NCBI RefSeq assembly: GCF_030504985.1
Contig: NZ_JASERU010000013.1
Location: 1-64,000 of the forward strand
Length of the DNA stretch: 64,000 nucleotides
Direction: 5' to 3'
DNA from: Fulvimonas sp. R45
GTDB taxonomy: Bacteria; Pseudomonadota; Gammaproteobacteria; Xanthomonadales; Rhodanobacteraceae
Positions 55,896-64,000 of the stretch are shown in pieces. Both the position numbers and the translations under genes were made by a program. The stretch's first letter is position 1, and the number at the start of each line of letters is the position of its first letter. Below the pieces are notes generated by a model. That model ran no database searches. It had not been told where the DNA came from and saw nothing but the letters and a program-made list of their open reading frames with translations.

Positions 55896-57482
55896 TCAGT
55901 GCTTCACGTTGTCGGTGGCCTCGATGAAGCGGGCGACGTTGTCGTGCAGCTTCTGCAGCGAGGGCAGGTGCGCGTACACCATGTGCCCGGAGGGGTACCA
56001 CGCGTAGGAGATGTTCTTCTGCAGCGAAGCCGGGATCGGCAGGTGTTCCATCTCGTACTGCGCGGTGTAGAACGGCGTGGCCAGGTCGTAGTAGCCGCCG
56101 TTGAGCAGCACCTTGAGATCGGGGTTGGTCTTCATCGCCATCGCCAGGTCGCCCATCACGTTGAGCGCGCCGCCGTGGTGGTGGTGCTTCATGTCCCAGT
56201 GGTCGATGTCGGCGAACAGGCGGTAGCTGCGGTGCTGGCCGAACTTCAGGTCCTTGCGCACGTAGTCGTTGAACGCGGCGACGTAGGCCGAGCTGATCGC
56301 CGAGGACTGCGGGTCGTATTCCGATTCCTTGCCCATCGGGTCGAGCGTGGGGCCGGCGAAGCGGCTGTCGAGGCGGCCGGTGGTCTCGTCGCCCTGGGTC
56401 AGCAGCTCGTGCTCGAACATGCCGCCGGTGACGCGCAGGTTCGCCTTCAGCAGGTAGTCCACCGGCAAGCCGGTGTACTGGTGCAGCTTCTCGGCCACAG
56501 CCTGCTTGCGTGCGGGATCGAGCGTGCTGCCGGCCATCAGCGCGCTGGCGTATTCGCCGGTGGCGTAGCCCTCGACTTCCTTGAGGAAGCTGTCCAGGTC
56601 GGCCGGCGGCTGCGGCAGCTTGTGGTGGTAGTACGCGGTGGCGGCGAAGGTGGGCAGCGCCAGCTCGTAGGCCAGGTCCACGCCGGGGTTGCGCTCCGGG
56701 CCGTCGATGCTGAGGTCGAAGTTGAGGATCTGCGAAAGCAGGACCACGCCGTTCAAATCGACGCTGTCCTCGTTCTCCAGGTCGTTCGCCAGCACTGCCG
56801 AGCGGGTGGTGCCGTAGCTTTCGCCGAACAGGTACTTGGGCGAGTTCCAGCGACCGTACTTCGACAGGAACCGGGTGATGAACTGGGCGAAGGCGTGGCC
56901 GTCGCCGTCCACGCCGTAGATCGCCTTCTTGCGCTCCTCCATCTGCTTGGCGCGCTTGGCCGGGTCCTTGTCGTCGGCGATCAGCCGGCTGAAGCCGGCG
57001 CCGGGCGCGTCGATGAACACCAGGTCGGTGGCGTCGAGCAGGCTGTAGTCGTTGTCGACCAACTGGTACGGCGCGGCCGGGGTGTGGCTGTCGTCGCTGG
57101 TGACCACGCGCTTCGGCCCGAACGCGCCCATGTGCAGCCACACCGTGGCCGAACCGGGGCCGCCGTTGTAGACGAAGGTGATCGGCCGTTGGCCGGCCTG
57201 CGCGCCCTTCTTGAAATAGGCGGTGTAGAACATGCTTACCGTGGGCTCGTCTTCCTTGTCGCCGGTGCCGTGCAGCACCAGGGTGCCGGCCACGGCCTGG
57301 TAGGCGATGCGCTTGCCCTCCACCGTCACCGAGCCCTCGCTGGTGGACGATTGCGGCTGCACCAGGGCGGCGTCGGACTGGTGCTGGTCGGCCGGTGACG
57401 ACTTGTCGTGCGTGTCGCTCGCCATGCCGGCGGTGCTGAGCAGCAGGGCGGCCACGGCCGTGGCGAGGGGAAGCTTGCGCAT
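55896..57482 (-). CDS. S10 family serine carboxypeptidase
   Basis: A 528-aa secreted peptidase. The signal peptide (residues 1-22, ending GMAS) is followed by the alpha/beta-hydrolase fold. The oxyanion motif NGGPGSATVWL lies at about 106-116. The nucleophile is S222 in FGESYGTTRS. The Asp is in NGGYYDLATPF and the His in YPSGHMVY near the C-terminus, so the triad is complete. A run HHHHGG near residue 420 is unusual. It acts on C-terminal residues of peptides, probably for nutrition. Confidence 0.9.
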   Translation of the reverse strand: MRKLPLATAVAALLLSTAGMASDTHDKSSPADQHQSDAALVQPQSSTSEGSVTVEGKRIAYQAVAGTLVLHGTGDKEDEPTVSMFYTAYFKKGAQAGQRPITFVYNGGPGSATVWLHMGAFGPKRVVTSDDSHTPAAPYQLVDNDYSLLDATDLVFIDAPGAGFSRLIADDKDPAKRAKQMEERKKAIYGVDGDGHAFAQFITRFLSKYGRWNSPKYLFGESYGTTRSAVLANDLENEDSVDLNGVVLLSQILNFDLSIDGPERNPGVDLAYELALPTFAATAYYHHKLPQPPADLDSFLKEVEGYATGEYASALMAGSTLDPARKQAVAEKLHQYTGLPVDYLLKANLRVTGGMFEHELLTQGDETTGRLDSRFAGPTLDPMGKESEYDPQSSAISSAYVAAFNDYVRKDLKFGQHRSYRLFADIDHWDMKHHHHGGALNVMGDLAMAMKTNPDLKVLLNGGYYDLATPFYTAQYEMEHLPIPASLQKNISYAWYPSGHMVYAHLPSLQKLHDNVARFIEATDNVKH

Positions 57483-57567
57483 GGGTGGGGATTCCTCGGG
57501 ACTGCGCACGACGCGCGGAAGCCTGGCAGCTTAGGCGCCTCCGAGTGCCGCCTTCATACCCCAGAAG

Positions 57568-58416
57568 TCATGCCCCGCGCGTGAGCAGCGCCACCGCGAG
57601 CAGCGCCAGCGCCAGGCCGGCCAGGTTGACGCGCCCCAGCCGCTCGCGGAACAGCGCCAGGCCGACCAGCGCGCCCAGCGCCACCACGCCCAGGTTCATG
57701 CTGGCGAACACCCGCGCGGGGTCGTGCGGCAGTGCGCGGTGCGCGCGCAGGTAGAACAGGATGTTGCCGAAGTTGCACAGCCCCAGCAGCACGCCGCCGG
57801 CCAGGCCGCGCCAGCCGAAGCGCGTGCGCCGCGCCAGCTCGGTCGCGAACGCCACCACCAGCGCCAGCGCGAACATCGCCAGCAGCGCGGCGCCCAGCGG
57901 CACGCCGGCCGCGGCCACGCGCTTGAACAGGATGTCGATCGCGCCGAAGCCGGCGAACACCAGCAGCGGGTAGCCCCAGCGCGCCATGCCCTCGCCCGCG
58001 CCGCCGCGTTCCGTCCGCCACACCATGCCGGCCAGCGCCAGCAGGCCCAGCGTGCAGCCGGCCGCCTTCGCCGCGTCCAGCCGCTGGCCGAACAGCACGA
58101 ACGCCGCCAGCAGCGAGACCAGCAGGGACAGCCGTTGCGCCGCGTCCGAACGCACGATGCCGGCGTGCCGCACCGAGGCGCCCAGCGCCAGGAAGATCGT
58201 CGGCAGCAGCACGCCCAGCCCGGCCAGCGCCAGCCACGGCGCGCCCGGCTGGCGCAGCGCATCCAGCGGCGGCCGCAGCACCAGCGCCGCCAGCGCGGCG
58301 GCGACGACGTAGTTCCACGCCACCGCCTGGCCCACGTCGACGCCGGCCCGCCGCGCCAGCTTCAGCAGCACCGACACCAGCACGCTGCACAGCACGCTCA
58401 GCAGCACGTAGACCAT
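57568..58416 (-). CDS. EamA/DMT family transporter
   Basis: A 282-aa inner-membrane protein with about 10 hydrophobic helices and two EamA repeats (first MVYVLLSVLCSVLVSVLLKL, second YPLLVFAGFGAIDILFKRVA). Members export amino acids, metabolites or drugs. Substrate not determinable. The start MVYVLL at 58416 is preferred over a longer frame. It diverges from the GNAT gene with 104 bp between. Confidence 0.85.
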   Translation of the reverse strand: MVYVLLSVLCSVLVSVLLKLARRAGVDVGQAVAWNYVVAAALAALVLRPPLDALRQPGAPWLALAGLGVLLPTIFLALGASVRHAGIVRSDAAQRLSLLVSLLAAFVLFGQRLDAAKAAGCTLGLLALAGMVWRTERGGAGEGMARWGYPLLVFAGFGAIDILFKRVAAAGVPLGAALLAMFALALVVAFATELARRTRFGWRGLAGGVLLGLCNFGNILFYLRAHRALPHDPARVFASMNLGVVALGALVGLALFRERLGRVNLAGLALALLAVALLTRGA

Positions 58417-58520
58417 CGCGGGATTCCACAGCGAAACGGCTGGCGAGCGTACACCGGTTGCGCGCTTGCCGCGCCGGCGGTGGCGTGGAAGCATCCACGC
58501 GACCACGCCCGGAACCCGCC

Positions 58521-59033
58521 ATGCAGATCAGGCCGCTCACCCCCGCCGACGCCCCGGCCTACCAGGCGCTGCGGCTGCTCGCGCTGCGCGAGAGCCCGGC
58601 CGCCTTCAGCGCCAGCCACGACGAGGAAGCCGGGCGCGACATTGCCGAGGTGGCCGCCCGGCTGGTGGCCGCCGACGGTTCCGTGCGCATGCTCGGCGCC
58701 TTCGAGGGCGACGTATTGGCGGGCTTCGTCGGTGTCCTCCATCCGCAGCGCGCCAAGCTGCGCCACGCGATGGAACTGGCCGGCCTGTACGTCGCCCCGG
58801 CGCACCGGCGGCGCGGTGTCGGCCGCGCCCTGCTGCACGCGGCCATCGCGCAGGCGCGGGCCACCCGCGGCGTGCGCCAGCTCAAGCTGGGCGTCAACGC
58901 CTCCAACGCGGCGGCGCTCGCGCTGTATCGCGCCGCAGGGTTCGAGACCTACGGCGTGGAGCCTGCCGCGCTGGCGATCGACGGCCTATTCCACGACGAA
59001 GCGCTTTGCATGCTTCGCCTGCGCGACAGCTAG
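58521..59033 (+). CDS. GNAT family N-acetyltransferase
   Basis: A 170-aa acetyltransferase with the complete acetyl-CoA signature VAPAHRRRGVGRALLHAAI at about 93-111 and [20 protein letters not shown]. It resembles ribosomal-protein or small-amine acetyltransferases; the substrate is unknown. The start MQIRPLTPADAP is at 58521. Confidence 0.87.
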   Translation: MQIRPLTPADAPAYQALRLLALRESPAAFSASHDEEAGRDIAEVAARLVAADGSVRMLGAFEGDVLAGFVGVLHPQRAKLRHAMELAGLYVAPAHRRRGVGRALLHAAIAQARATRGVRQLKLGVNASNAAALALYRAAGFETYGVEPAALAIDGLFHDEALCMLRLRDS

Positions 59034-59057
59034 ACATCGCCGCACCCGGGAACCCAT

Positions 59058-59104
59058 TATTTTGCCCGGGTGTTATTGACAATGTTTTTGACCCGGGCAA
59101 AATA
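59058..59104. promoter_or_regulatory. 14-bp palindrome enclosing the DUF2239 promoter
   Basis: TATTTTGCCCGGGT (59058-59071) and ACCCGGGCAAAATA (59091-59104) are exact inverted repeats 19 bp apart. Within and overlapping them lies TTGACA (59076-59081) with CAAAAT (59098-59103) at 16-bp spacing. The right arm thus covers the -10, so a bound dimer would block transcription of the DUF2239/MFS pair. The regulator is not known. Confidence 0.65.
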
Positions 59105-59132
59105 GGCGGCCGGTCGAACCCGGAATTCCGCC

Positions 59133-59723
59133 ATGCCCACGCACGACACCCCCACCTGCACCGCCTTCGACGGCCATGCGCTGGTCGCCTCCGGCACGCT
59201 CGCCGAGGTGGCGCTGGCGGTGAGGCGCCTGCTCGACAGGCACCCGACCCATACGCCACTGGTCTTCGACGACGCCACCGGGCAGACGATGGAGATCGAC
59301 TTCCGCGGCAACGCCGACGAGGTGCTGGCCCGCCTGCAGCCGGCGGCGGGCAACGATGCGCCGCGCGGCGCGGGGCGCCCCCGGCTCGGCGTGGTGGCGC
59401 GCGAGGTGACCCTGCTGCCGCGCCACTGGTACTGGCTGAACAGCCAGCCCGGCGGCGCCTCGGCCACGCTGCGCAAGCTGGTGGAGGAAGCGCGCCGCAG
59501 CAGCACAGCGAAGGACCGCGCGCGCCTCGCCGGCGAAGCCGCCGACCGCTTCATGCGCGTGGTCGCGGGCGACCTCGCCGGCTACGAGGAAGCCTCGCGC
59601 GCGCTGTGGCGCGGCGACCGCGACGCCTTCAACCGCCTCACCCGCGGCTGGCCGAAGGACGTGCGCGAGCACGCTCGGCGGCTCGCCGCGATCGCGCGCG
59701 ACGCCCAGGCCGAGGCCGGCTGA
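59133..59723 (+). CDS. DUF2239 family protein
   Basis: A 196-aa cytosolic protein. An N-terminal beta-rich half (YTAFDGH-like, LVFDDATGQTMEIDFRGNAD) is followed by a basic helical half with LGVVAREVTLLPRHWYWLNS, QPGGASATLRKLVEEARR and the C-terminal RGWPKDVREHARRLA. These blocks define DUF2239. The basic, DNA-binding-like character of the second half (toxin/antitoxin or nucleoid role) is only suggestive. It shares an operator-controlled promoter with the MFS transporter gene 35 bp downstream. Confidence 0.85.
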   Translation: MPTHDTPTCTAFDGHALVASGTLAEVALAVRRLLDRHPTHTPLVFDDATGQTMEIDFRGNADEVLARLQPAAGNDAPRGAGRPRLGVVAREVTLLPRHWYWLNSQPGGASATLRKLVEEARRSSTAKDRARLAGEAADRFMRVVAGDLAGYEEASRALWRGDRDAFNRLTRGWPKDVREHARRLAAIARDAQAEAG

Positions 59724-59758
59724 ACCTCCACCCGCACACGCCATCCGGAAAATTCCCC

Positions 59759-61042
59759 ATGCCTTCCCCACCCCGCGTCTCGCCGCTCGCCCTGCACGAT
59801 TTCCGCCTGCTGTTCGGCGGCGGCGCGATCTCCGCCCTGGGCGACCAGTTCACCCTGGTCGCCCTGCCGTGGCTGGTACTCAAGCTCACCGGCAGCCCCG
59901 CCGCGCTCGGCCTGGTGCTGGCCACGATGGCGCTGCCGCGCGCGGCTTTCATGCTGGTCGGCGGCGCGGTGGTGGACCGCCTGTCGCCGCATTGCGTGCT
60001 GCTCTGGGCGCGCGCGGTCAACGCCCTGCTGGTCGGCCTGCTGACCGTGCTGGTGTTCGCCGGCGCGATCCGCATGCCGATGGTCTACGCGCTGGCGCTG
60101 GGCATCGGCCTGTCCACCGCCTTCGCCTACCCGGCCGGCTCCACGCTGCTGACCCGGCTGGTGCCATCGCAACAGCTGCAGCCGGCGAACGCGCTGATGA
60201 TGGGCGCGCGCCAGCTGAGCCTGTTCGTGGGACCGGCGCTGGCGGGCCTGGTGATCGGCACCGGCGCCGCGGCGAACGCCGCGCACGGCATGCTGGACGC
60301 ACGCGGCCTCGGCATGGCGTTCGGCATCGACACGCTGAGCTTCGCCTGCTCGCTGTCTGCACTGCTGCTGATCCGTGTCCGCGGCGACGGCCACGAACGC
60401 GCCCCGGCGCAGGGCGTGTTCGCCAACGTGGCCGCCGGCCTGCGCACGATCTGGGCCGACCTGCCGCTGCGCGCCTTCATGCTGTACGCGGCGGCGGTCT
60501 CGGTGTTCGTGGGCGGTCCGCTGCAGGTGGGCCTGCCGGTGCTGGCCGACACGCGGCTGGACCTGGGCGCGGCTTCGCTCGGCATCCTGATGACCGCCAA
60601 CGGCGGCGGCATGCTGGTGGGCGGCTTCCTTTCCGGCCAGGTCAGCCGGCTGGCGCGCGGCCGGCTCGGCCTGATGGTGCTGGGCATCGACAGTCTCGCC
60701 GGCCTGGCGCTGGCCTCGCTCGCCTGGGACCACTCCACGGCGGTGGGCGCGGCCCTGCTGGCCGCCACCGGCGTGCTCGCCGGCATCGTGCAGATCGCCA
60801 TCGTCAGCTGGATCCAGCGTCGCGTCGCGCCGGCGATGATGGGTCGCACGATGAGCGTGCTGATGTTCACCTTCATGGGCCTGGGCCCGCTGTCCGCGGC
60901 GATCGCCGGCAGCCTGTTGAAGCTCATGCCCCTGCCCGCGCTGTTCGCGGGCGCCGGCCTCGCGCTGACGACGATCGCGCTGTCCTGCATGACCAGCCCG
61001 TCCCTGCGCGGCATCGGCGCGCCGGCGCCGGCGCCCGCGTGA
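59759..61042 (+). CDS. MFS transporter (EntS/MdtG-like)
   Basis: A 427-aa 12-TM transporter. TM1-2 LFGGGAISALGDQFTLVALP, and a conserved GTNG-type loop (LTGSPAALGLVLATMALPRA). It resembles EntS-type exporters, though no siderophore genes are here. Substrate unknown. The start at 59759 follows a TCCGGAAAA site and lies 35 bp after DUF2239. Confidence 0.85.
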   Translation: MPSPPRVSPLALHDFRLLFGGGAISALGDQFTLVALPWLVLKLTGSPAALGLVLATMALPRAAFMLVGGAVVDRLSPHCVLLWARAVNALLVGLLTVLVFAGAIRMPMVYALALGIGLSTAFAYPAGSTLLTRLVPSQQLQPANALMMGARQLSLFVGPALAGLVIGTGAAANAAHGMLDARGLGMAFGIDTLSFACSLSALLLIRVRGDGHERAPAQGVFANVAAGLRTIWADLPLRAFMLYAAAVSVFVGGPLQVGLPVLADTRLDLGAASLGILMTANGGGMLVGGFLSGQVSRLARGRLGLMVLGIDSLAGLALASLAWDHSTAVGAALLAATGVLAGIVQIAIVSWIQRRVAPAMMGRTMSVLMFTFMGLGPLSAAIAGSLLKLMPLPALFAGAGLALTTIALSCMTSPSLRGIGAPAPAPA

Positions 61043-61090
61043 ATGGTCGATGCCGGCAGGTCCCGCCGCGCGGGGCCTGCCGGCGATGGA

Positions 61091-62887
61091 TCACCAGCCC
61101 ACCGTGATCGTGGCCACGTCGGGATGGGTGCCGATCAGCGAGGAGCTGAAACCGCGCACGTCGTCGTACGGGAAGCCGTAGGTGAGCCCGTCGATGCTGT
61201 GCGCGTGCCAGAACGCGGAGTAGGCGTTGGTCGGCGCGCTGCCGTAGAAGTTCGCCGCCGTATCCCAGTTCGCCGCGTTCTCGGCCACGTGGCGGTTCAG
61301 GGCGGCGTCCAGCTGCGCCTGGATCTGCAACTGCTTGGCCGTCGCGACGCCCGGCGCGGCATTGCTGGCGTCGTTGAACACGCCGTTGCCCAGCAGCACC
61401 TCCTGCGTGGTCGGCACGTTGTTGATGTAGTACGTGCCCTGGCCGTCGGTGAACACGAACTGGTTGCCGACGACGTGGCCGGTGAAGGTGCCCTGGGCAT
61501 CGCTGAACACCAGCGACTGGCTGCGGTACTGGTTCCAGACGGACTGGATGTAGCTGTCCAGGTAGGTGGCCTGGGCGCCGCCGCTGCCGAAAGCGCCGTG
61601 CGCCGGCGCCACGATGCGGTAGGGCGCCTGCACCTGGGCCAGCGACTGGAAGGGCTGCGGCACCTGCGCCACGAACTCCTGGAACAGTGCCGCGCGGGTT
61701 TCCGTTTCGCCCACGGTCCGGTCGTAGCCGCCCGCGTCCTGCAGCCGCAGCCGAACCGGGAAGCCGAACTGGTCGACGCGCGTGGTGTTGCCGTAGAAGT
61801 TGGTGGCGTCGATGTTCACTTCCACGAAGTCGTAGGTCACGTCGATGTTCGGGTCGGTGGGGTTGTCGATGTTGGGACCGGTATAGCCGTACACCGGGTT
61901 GCCCACCGCCTGGATGAACATGGGGCTGCCCACGCTCAGGTAGATCCGCGCCGAGAGGATCTGCGGCACCGTGAACGACTTGCACTGCGAGAACGGGATC
62001 GAATAGTCGGCGTAGTTCTGGCCGTTCTTGCTCAGCTCGCCGTTGTCGCCGGGCGCCATGGGAATGAGGGCGCCGCTGCAGTCGACGTGCACGAAGGTGC
62101 CCGGATGGGCCGGGTCCTGGCCGACCATGGTCCAGTAGATCTGGTTGTCCTGGTACGCGCCGCCGGTGCCGTTGACCAGGTTGAAGGTGGTGCCGGCCGC
62201 CGGGAATACCGGGCTGGGCGAGGGTGTGGGCGTCGGCGAAGGCGTCGGCGCGGGCGCGGGCGCCGCGTAGGTCAAGGTTTGCGCAGGCGTGTCCACCGCC
62301 GAGCCGTCGCTCTGGCCGATGGTGAACCAGTAGCTCACTTCCTCGCCGCTGGAGAGGCCGGAGATCTGGTAGGTGTTGTCGGTGCCGCTGTTGGCCATGC
62401 GCACGTTGAGCTGGCCGCCGCCGGCGACGCTGTAGTGCACGTCGGCCCACGTGCCGCCATCGGCGTAGAACTGCACCACGCCGCCCGCCTGGGCGGTGGC
62501 GCCGTAGCTCGTCGCCGGCGCCGGCGATGGCGCGGGTGCCGGCGTGGGCGTGGGTGCCGGCGTGGGCGTCGGGGTGGGCGCCGGCGATCCGCCGCAGCTG
62601 CCGGTGGCCGTCCACGGCTGGCCGCTGCCGGCGCCGCCGTTGTGGGTGGCCGGGTCGTCGCCCTGCGTCCACCAGTTGGCCACGTAGTCGATGCCGTTCT
62701 CGCTGGCGGTGTTTCCCTTGGTGTACACCGACGATGCGTTCCAGGCGGCGGCGCAGGTCGTCTGCGCGTGCACCGCCTGCACCGGCAGCAGCGTCAGCGC
62801 GGTGGTGGAAAACGTCGCGCCGATCGCCGCGCCCAGCGAGCCCAGGGCCAGCATGGGCCAGGTCGCCGATCCTTTCTTCTTCTGCAT
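61091..62887 (-). CDS. GH64 beta-1,3-glucanase with two carbohydrate-binding modules
   Basis: A 598-aa secreted enzyme. After the signal peptide (residues 1-42) comes a CBM5/12-type chitin-binding module (45-100, YTKGNTASENGIDYVANWWT with aromatic residues). A PT-rich linker and a CBM56-like beta-1,3-glucan module (128-207, GGVVQFYADGGTWADVHYSV) follow, then a second PT linker. The GH64 catalytic domain (about 230-598, ending PYDDVRGFSSSLIGTHPDV) releases laminaripentaose from beta-1,3-glucan. The mix suggests attack on fungal cell walls. Upstream lies a promoter with two AGCGCTGTC repeats. Confidence 0.88.
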   Translation of the reverse strand: MQKKKGSATWPMLALGSLGAAIGATFSTTALTLLPVQAVHAQTTCAAAWNASSVYTKGNTASENGIDYVANWWTQGDDPATHNGGAGSGQPWTATGSCGGSPAPTPTPTPAPTPTPAPAPSPAPATSYGATAQAGGVVQFYADGGTWADVHYSVAGGGQLNVRMANSGTDNTYQISGLSSGEEVSYWFTIGQSDGSAVDTPAQTLTYAAPAPAPTPSPTPTPSPSPVFPAAGTTFNLVNGTGGAYQDNQIYWTMVGQDPAHPGTFVHVDCSGALIPMAPGDNGELSKNGQNYADYSIPFSQCKSFTVPQILSARIYLSVGSPMFIQAVGNPVYGYTGPNIDNPTDPNIDVTYDFVEVNIDATNFYGNTTRVDQFGFPVRLRLQDAGGYDRTVGETETRAALFQEFVAQVPQPFQSLAQVQAPYRIVAPAHGAFGSGGAQATYLDSYIQSVWNQYRSQSLVFSDAQGTFTGHVVGNQFVFTDGQGTYYINNVPTTQEVLLGNGVFNDASNAAPGVATAKQLQIQAQLDAALNRHVAENAANWDTAANFYGSAPTNAYSAFWHAHSIDGLTYGFPYDDVRGFSSSLIGTHPDVATITVGW

Positions 62888-63147
62888 GGCTGTCTCCTCC
62901 GCTTCGGATGAAATCGATGATGGTCAGCGGCGATTGCATAGCCCCGCTCCGGGCGGCCACGTGGGCAAGCGCCATGGCGCATCCATGCCGGAACCGCTTT
63001 TCATGACTTCGCGACAGCCGGGCAGGGGCCACCCGGTCTGCGGCCACACGGAAATCGCCGGGCGCAGCGCGGACAGGCCATCGGACGGGCCTGCCTCCCT
63101 CCCCTCGCAGCGGCGCGCCTTGGCACGCGGGGTGCCTGGCGCCAACG

Positions 63148-63197
63148 ACGCTAGTCTCAAAGTACAAGCGCTGTCAATCAAAAATACCAGCGCTGTC
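63148..63197 (-). promoter_or_regulatory. Promoter and LacI-like operator of the GH64 gene
   Basis: On the minus strand TTGACA (63172-63177) and TAGCGT (63148-63153), spacing 18. The sequence AGCGCTGTC occurs at 63167-63175 and again at 63189-63197, two helical turns apart (22 bp start to start); the first overlaps the -35. AGCGCT-centred operators are typical of LacI-family regulators for sugar utilisation. Gap 62888-63147 has nothing else. Confidence 0.5.
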
Positions 63198-63409
63198 TTT
63201 TCGATGCGCGAAGCTGTGAGGCAGAAGACAGTTCGGTGGGCGAACGGGGGTCGGCCCGCGAGGAGGCCGGAAGCGGCAACTTGATTCCGGACGGACGGCC
63301 ATCGGCTCCGCGAACCGCCCAGCCCGCCGCCCCGGCACGGGCCGGAGGCGCTTTTCAGCCGACGAAGGACCGGTCATCCCGTAACGGCCGCGCCCGACCG
63401 GGCCGTGCA

Positions 63410-63442
63410 ATCACTGGATTCCGGCCTGCGCCGGAATGACAG
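63410..63442. repeat. REP-like palindrome in the 63.2-63.6 kb gap
   Basis: TTCCGGC-CTGC-GCCGGAA (63419-63436) within CACTGGATTCCGGCCTG... and ...GGAATGAC, a common dispersed repeat type in this group; a CATCCC/GGGATG pair flanks it at 63374 and 63519. Otherwise 63198-63600 is GC-rich with no gene, promoter or terminator I can support. Confidence 0.6.
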
Positions 63443-63600
63443 GCAAGAGGGTGAGGCCGACGCGCGCCCCGCACGGCTGCGGGTGCCCGAAACGGTTCAG
63501 TGCGACAGCGGCCTACGTCGGGATGACGTATCCGACGGCAGGGCCCTATGGCCGCCGTCGAACGACGGCGCCACCGGCGCCGGCATGGCGGTACGCGCGA

Positions 63601-64000
63601 TCAGGCGCGCAGGGGGCGCAGCGCCGCCGCCTCGCGCGCCAGCTGCTCGATGCCGGACCAGTCGCCGGACTGCAGCTTGTCCTTCGGGGTGAGCCAGGAA
63701 CCGCCCACGCAGACGACGTTGGGCAGGGCGAGGAAATCCGGTGCGCTGGCGAGGCTGATGCCGCCGGTGGGGCAGAAGCGGATCTGCGGCAACGGGCTGG
63801 CCCAGGCGCCGAGCAGCTTCGCCCCACCCACGGGCACGGCGGGGAACAGCTTCAGGTGACGGTAGCCGCGTTCGAGCAGGCTCATCGCCTCGCCCGCGGT
63901 GGCCACGCCGGGCAGCAGCGGCAGCTCGCCGGCGTCGGCGGCGTCGAGCAGCTTGGGCGAGGCGCCGGGCGACACCGCGAAGCGCGCGCCGGCCTGGCGC
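63601..64000 (-). CDS. eda: KDPG aldolase (partial, cut by right edge)
   Basis: The C-terminal 130 or so residues of 2-dehydro-3-deoxyphosphogluconate aldolase, the last Entner-Doudoroff enzyme (KDPG to pyruvate and glyceraldehyde-3-phosphate). The Schiff-base lysine segment GYRHLKLFPA is present, as are the phosphate-binding FCPTGGIS and CVGGSWL loops. The start lies to the right of the window. It is transcribed toward the GH64 region, but its transcript probably ends in the gap. Glucanase and ED enzyme together fit sugar catabolism. Confidence 0.9.
   Translation of the reverse strand, partial: RQAGARFAVSPGASPKLLDAADAGELPLLPGVATAGEAMSLLERGYRHLKLFPAVPVGGAKLLGAWASPLPQIRFCPTGGISLASAPDFLALPNVVCVGGSWLTPKDKLQSGDWSGIEQLAREAAALRPLRA

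Noticed and set aside
63181-63600. Small genes in the gap before eda
   Set aside because: Available frames lack ribosome-binding sites and are low-complexity Arg/Ala/Pro sequence.

Overview
The window is GC-rich (roughly 70 percent) chromosomal DNA from a gammaproteobacterium of the order Lysobacterales (Xanthomonadales). The best guess is family Rhodanobacteraceae (Rhodanobacter, Dyella, Frateuria or a relative). This rests on gene content and order: tyrS between an rRNA operon and an M23 peptidase plus anmK; a long membrane-anchored AlgC next to dut, coaBC and radC; biosynthetic speA beside speE; Oar-type TonB receptors and secreted glucanases. It is inference, since no search was run. No tRNA, CRISPR, prophage or transposase gene was seen.

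Region 1 (1-13.5 kb) is housekeeping. A strong promoter firing off the left edge marks an rRNA operon. Then come tyrS, a peptidoglycan turnover and recycling group (M23 endopeptidase, anmK, ampG), exonuclease III, pyrE, the fused AlgC, dut, coaBC and radC. Region 2 (13.5-30.4 kb) has argS with a SPOR protein, a small HxlR/monooxygenase/truncated-haemoglobin module, 3-hydroxybutyrate dehydrogenase, speA and speE, an orphan ParA, sixA, a YceI protein, a phospholipase-D lipoprotein, a TonB-like protein and a thiolase. Region 3 (30.4-44 kb) is regulatory and efflux: ntrBC, a PagL-like lipid A deacylase, a MarR/NodT/EmrA/EmrB/FUSC efflux operon whose FUSC gene is frameshifted, and a regulator cluster (AraC, XRE) interleaved with two small paralogous proteins of unknown function. 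Region 4 (44-64 kb) has a trypsin-like periplasmic protease, a very long Lhr helicase gene, a TonB receptor, a HAD phosphatase pair, an S10 carboxypeptidase, transporters, a DUF2239 protein, a GH64 beta-1,3-glucanase and, cut by the right edge, KDPG aldolase.

The most unusual features are repeats interacting with genes. The lhr gene carries four palindromic, REP/BIME-like insertions of about 140-235 bp. All keep the reading frame open, in both orientations, and lengthen the protein by about 235 residues. A second repeat family, with ends reading AGAGCCTGTTCA, occurs three times. Each copy abuts the TGA stop codon of a gene, and two copies are flanked by 5-bp direct repeats (CTGAG or its complement) that contain that stop codon. 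Several well-formed but unassigned operators are also visible: a DnaA-box cluster before argS, a 14-bp palindrome enclosing the DUF2239 promoter, double MarR-type palindromes, a Clp/CRP-type site upstream of the TonB receptor gene, and a minus-strand terminator with no annotated transcript feeding it.
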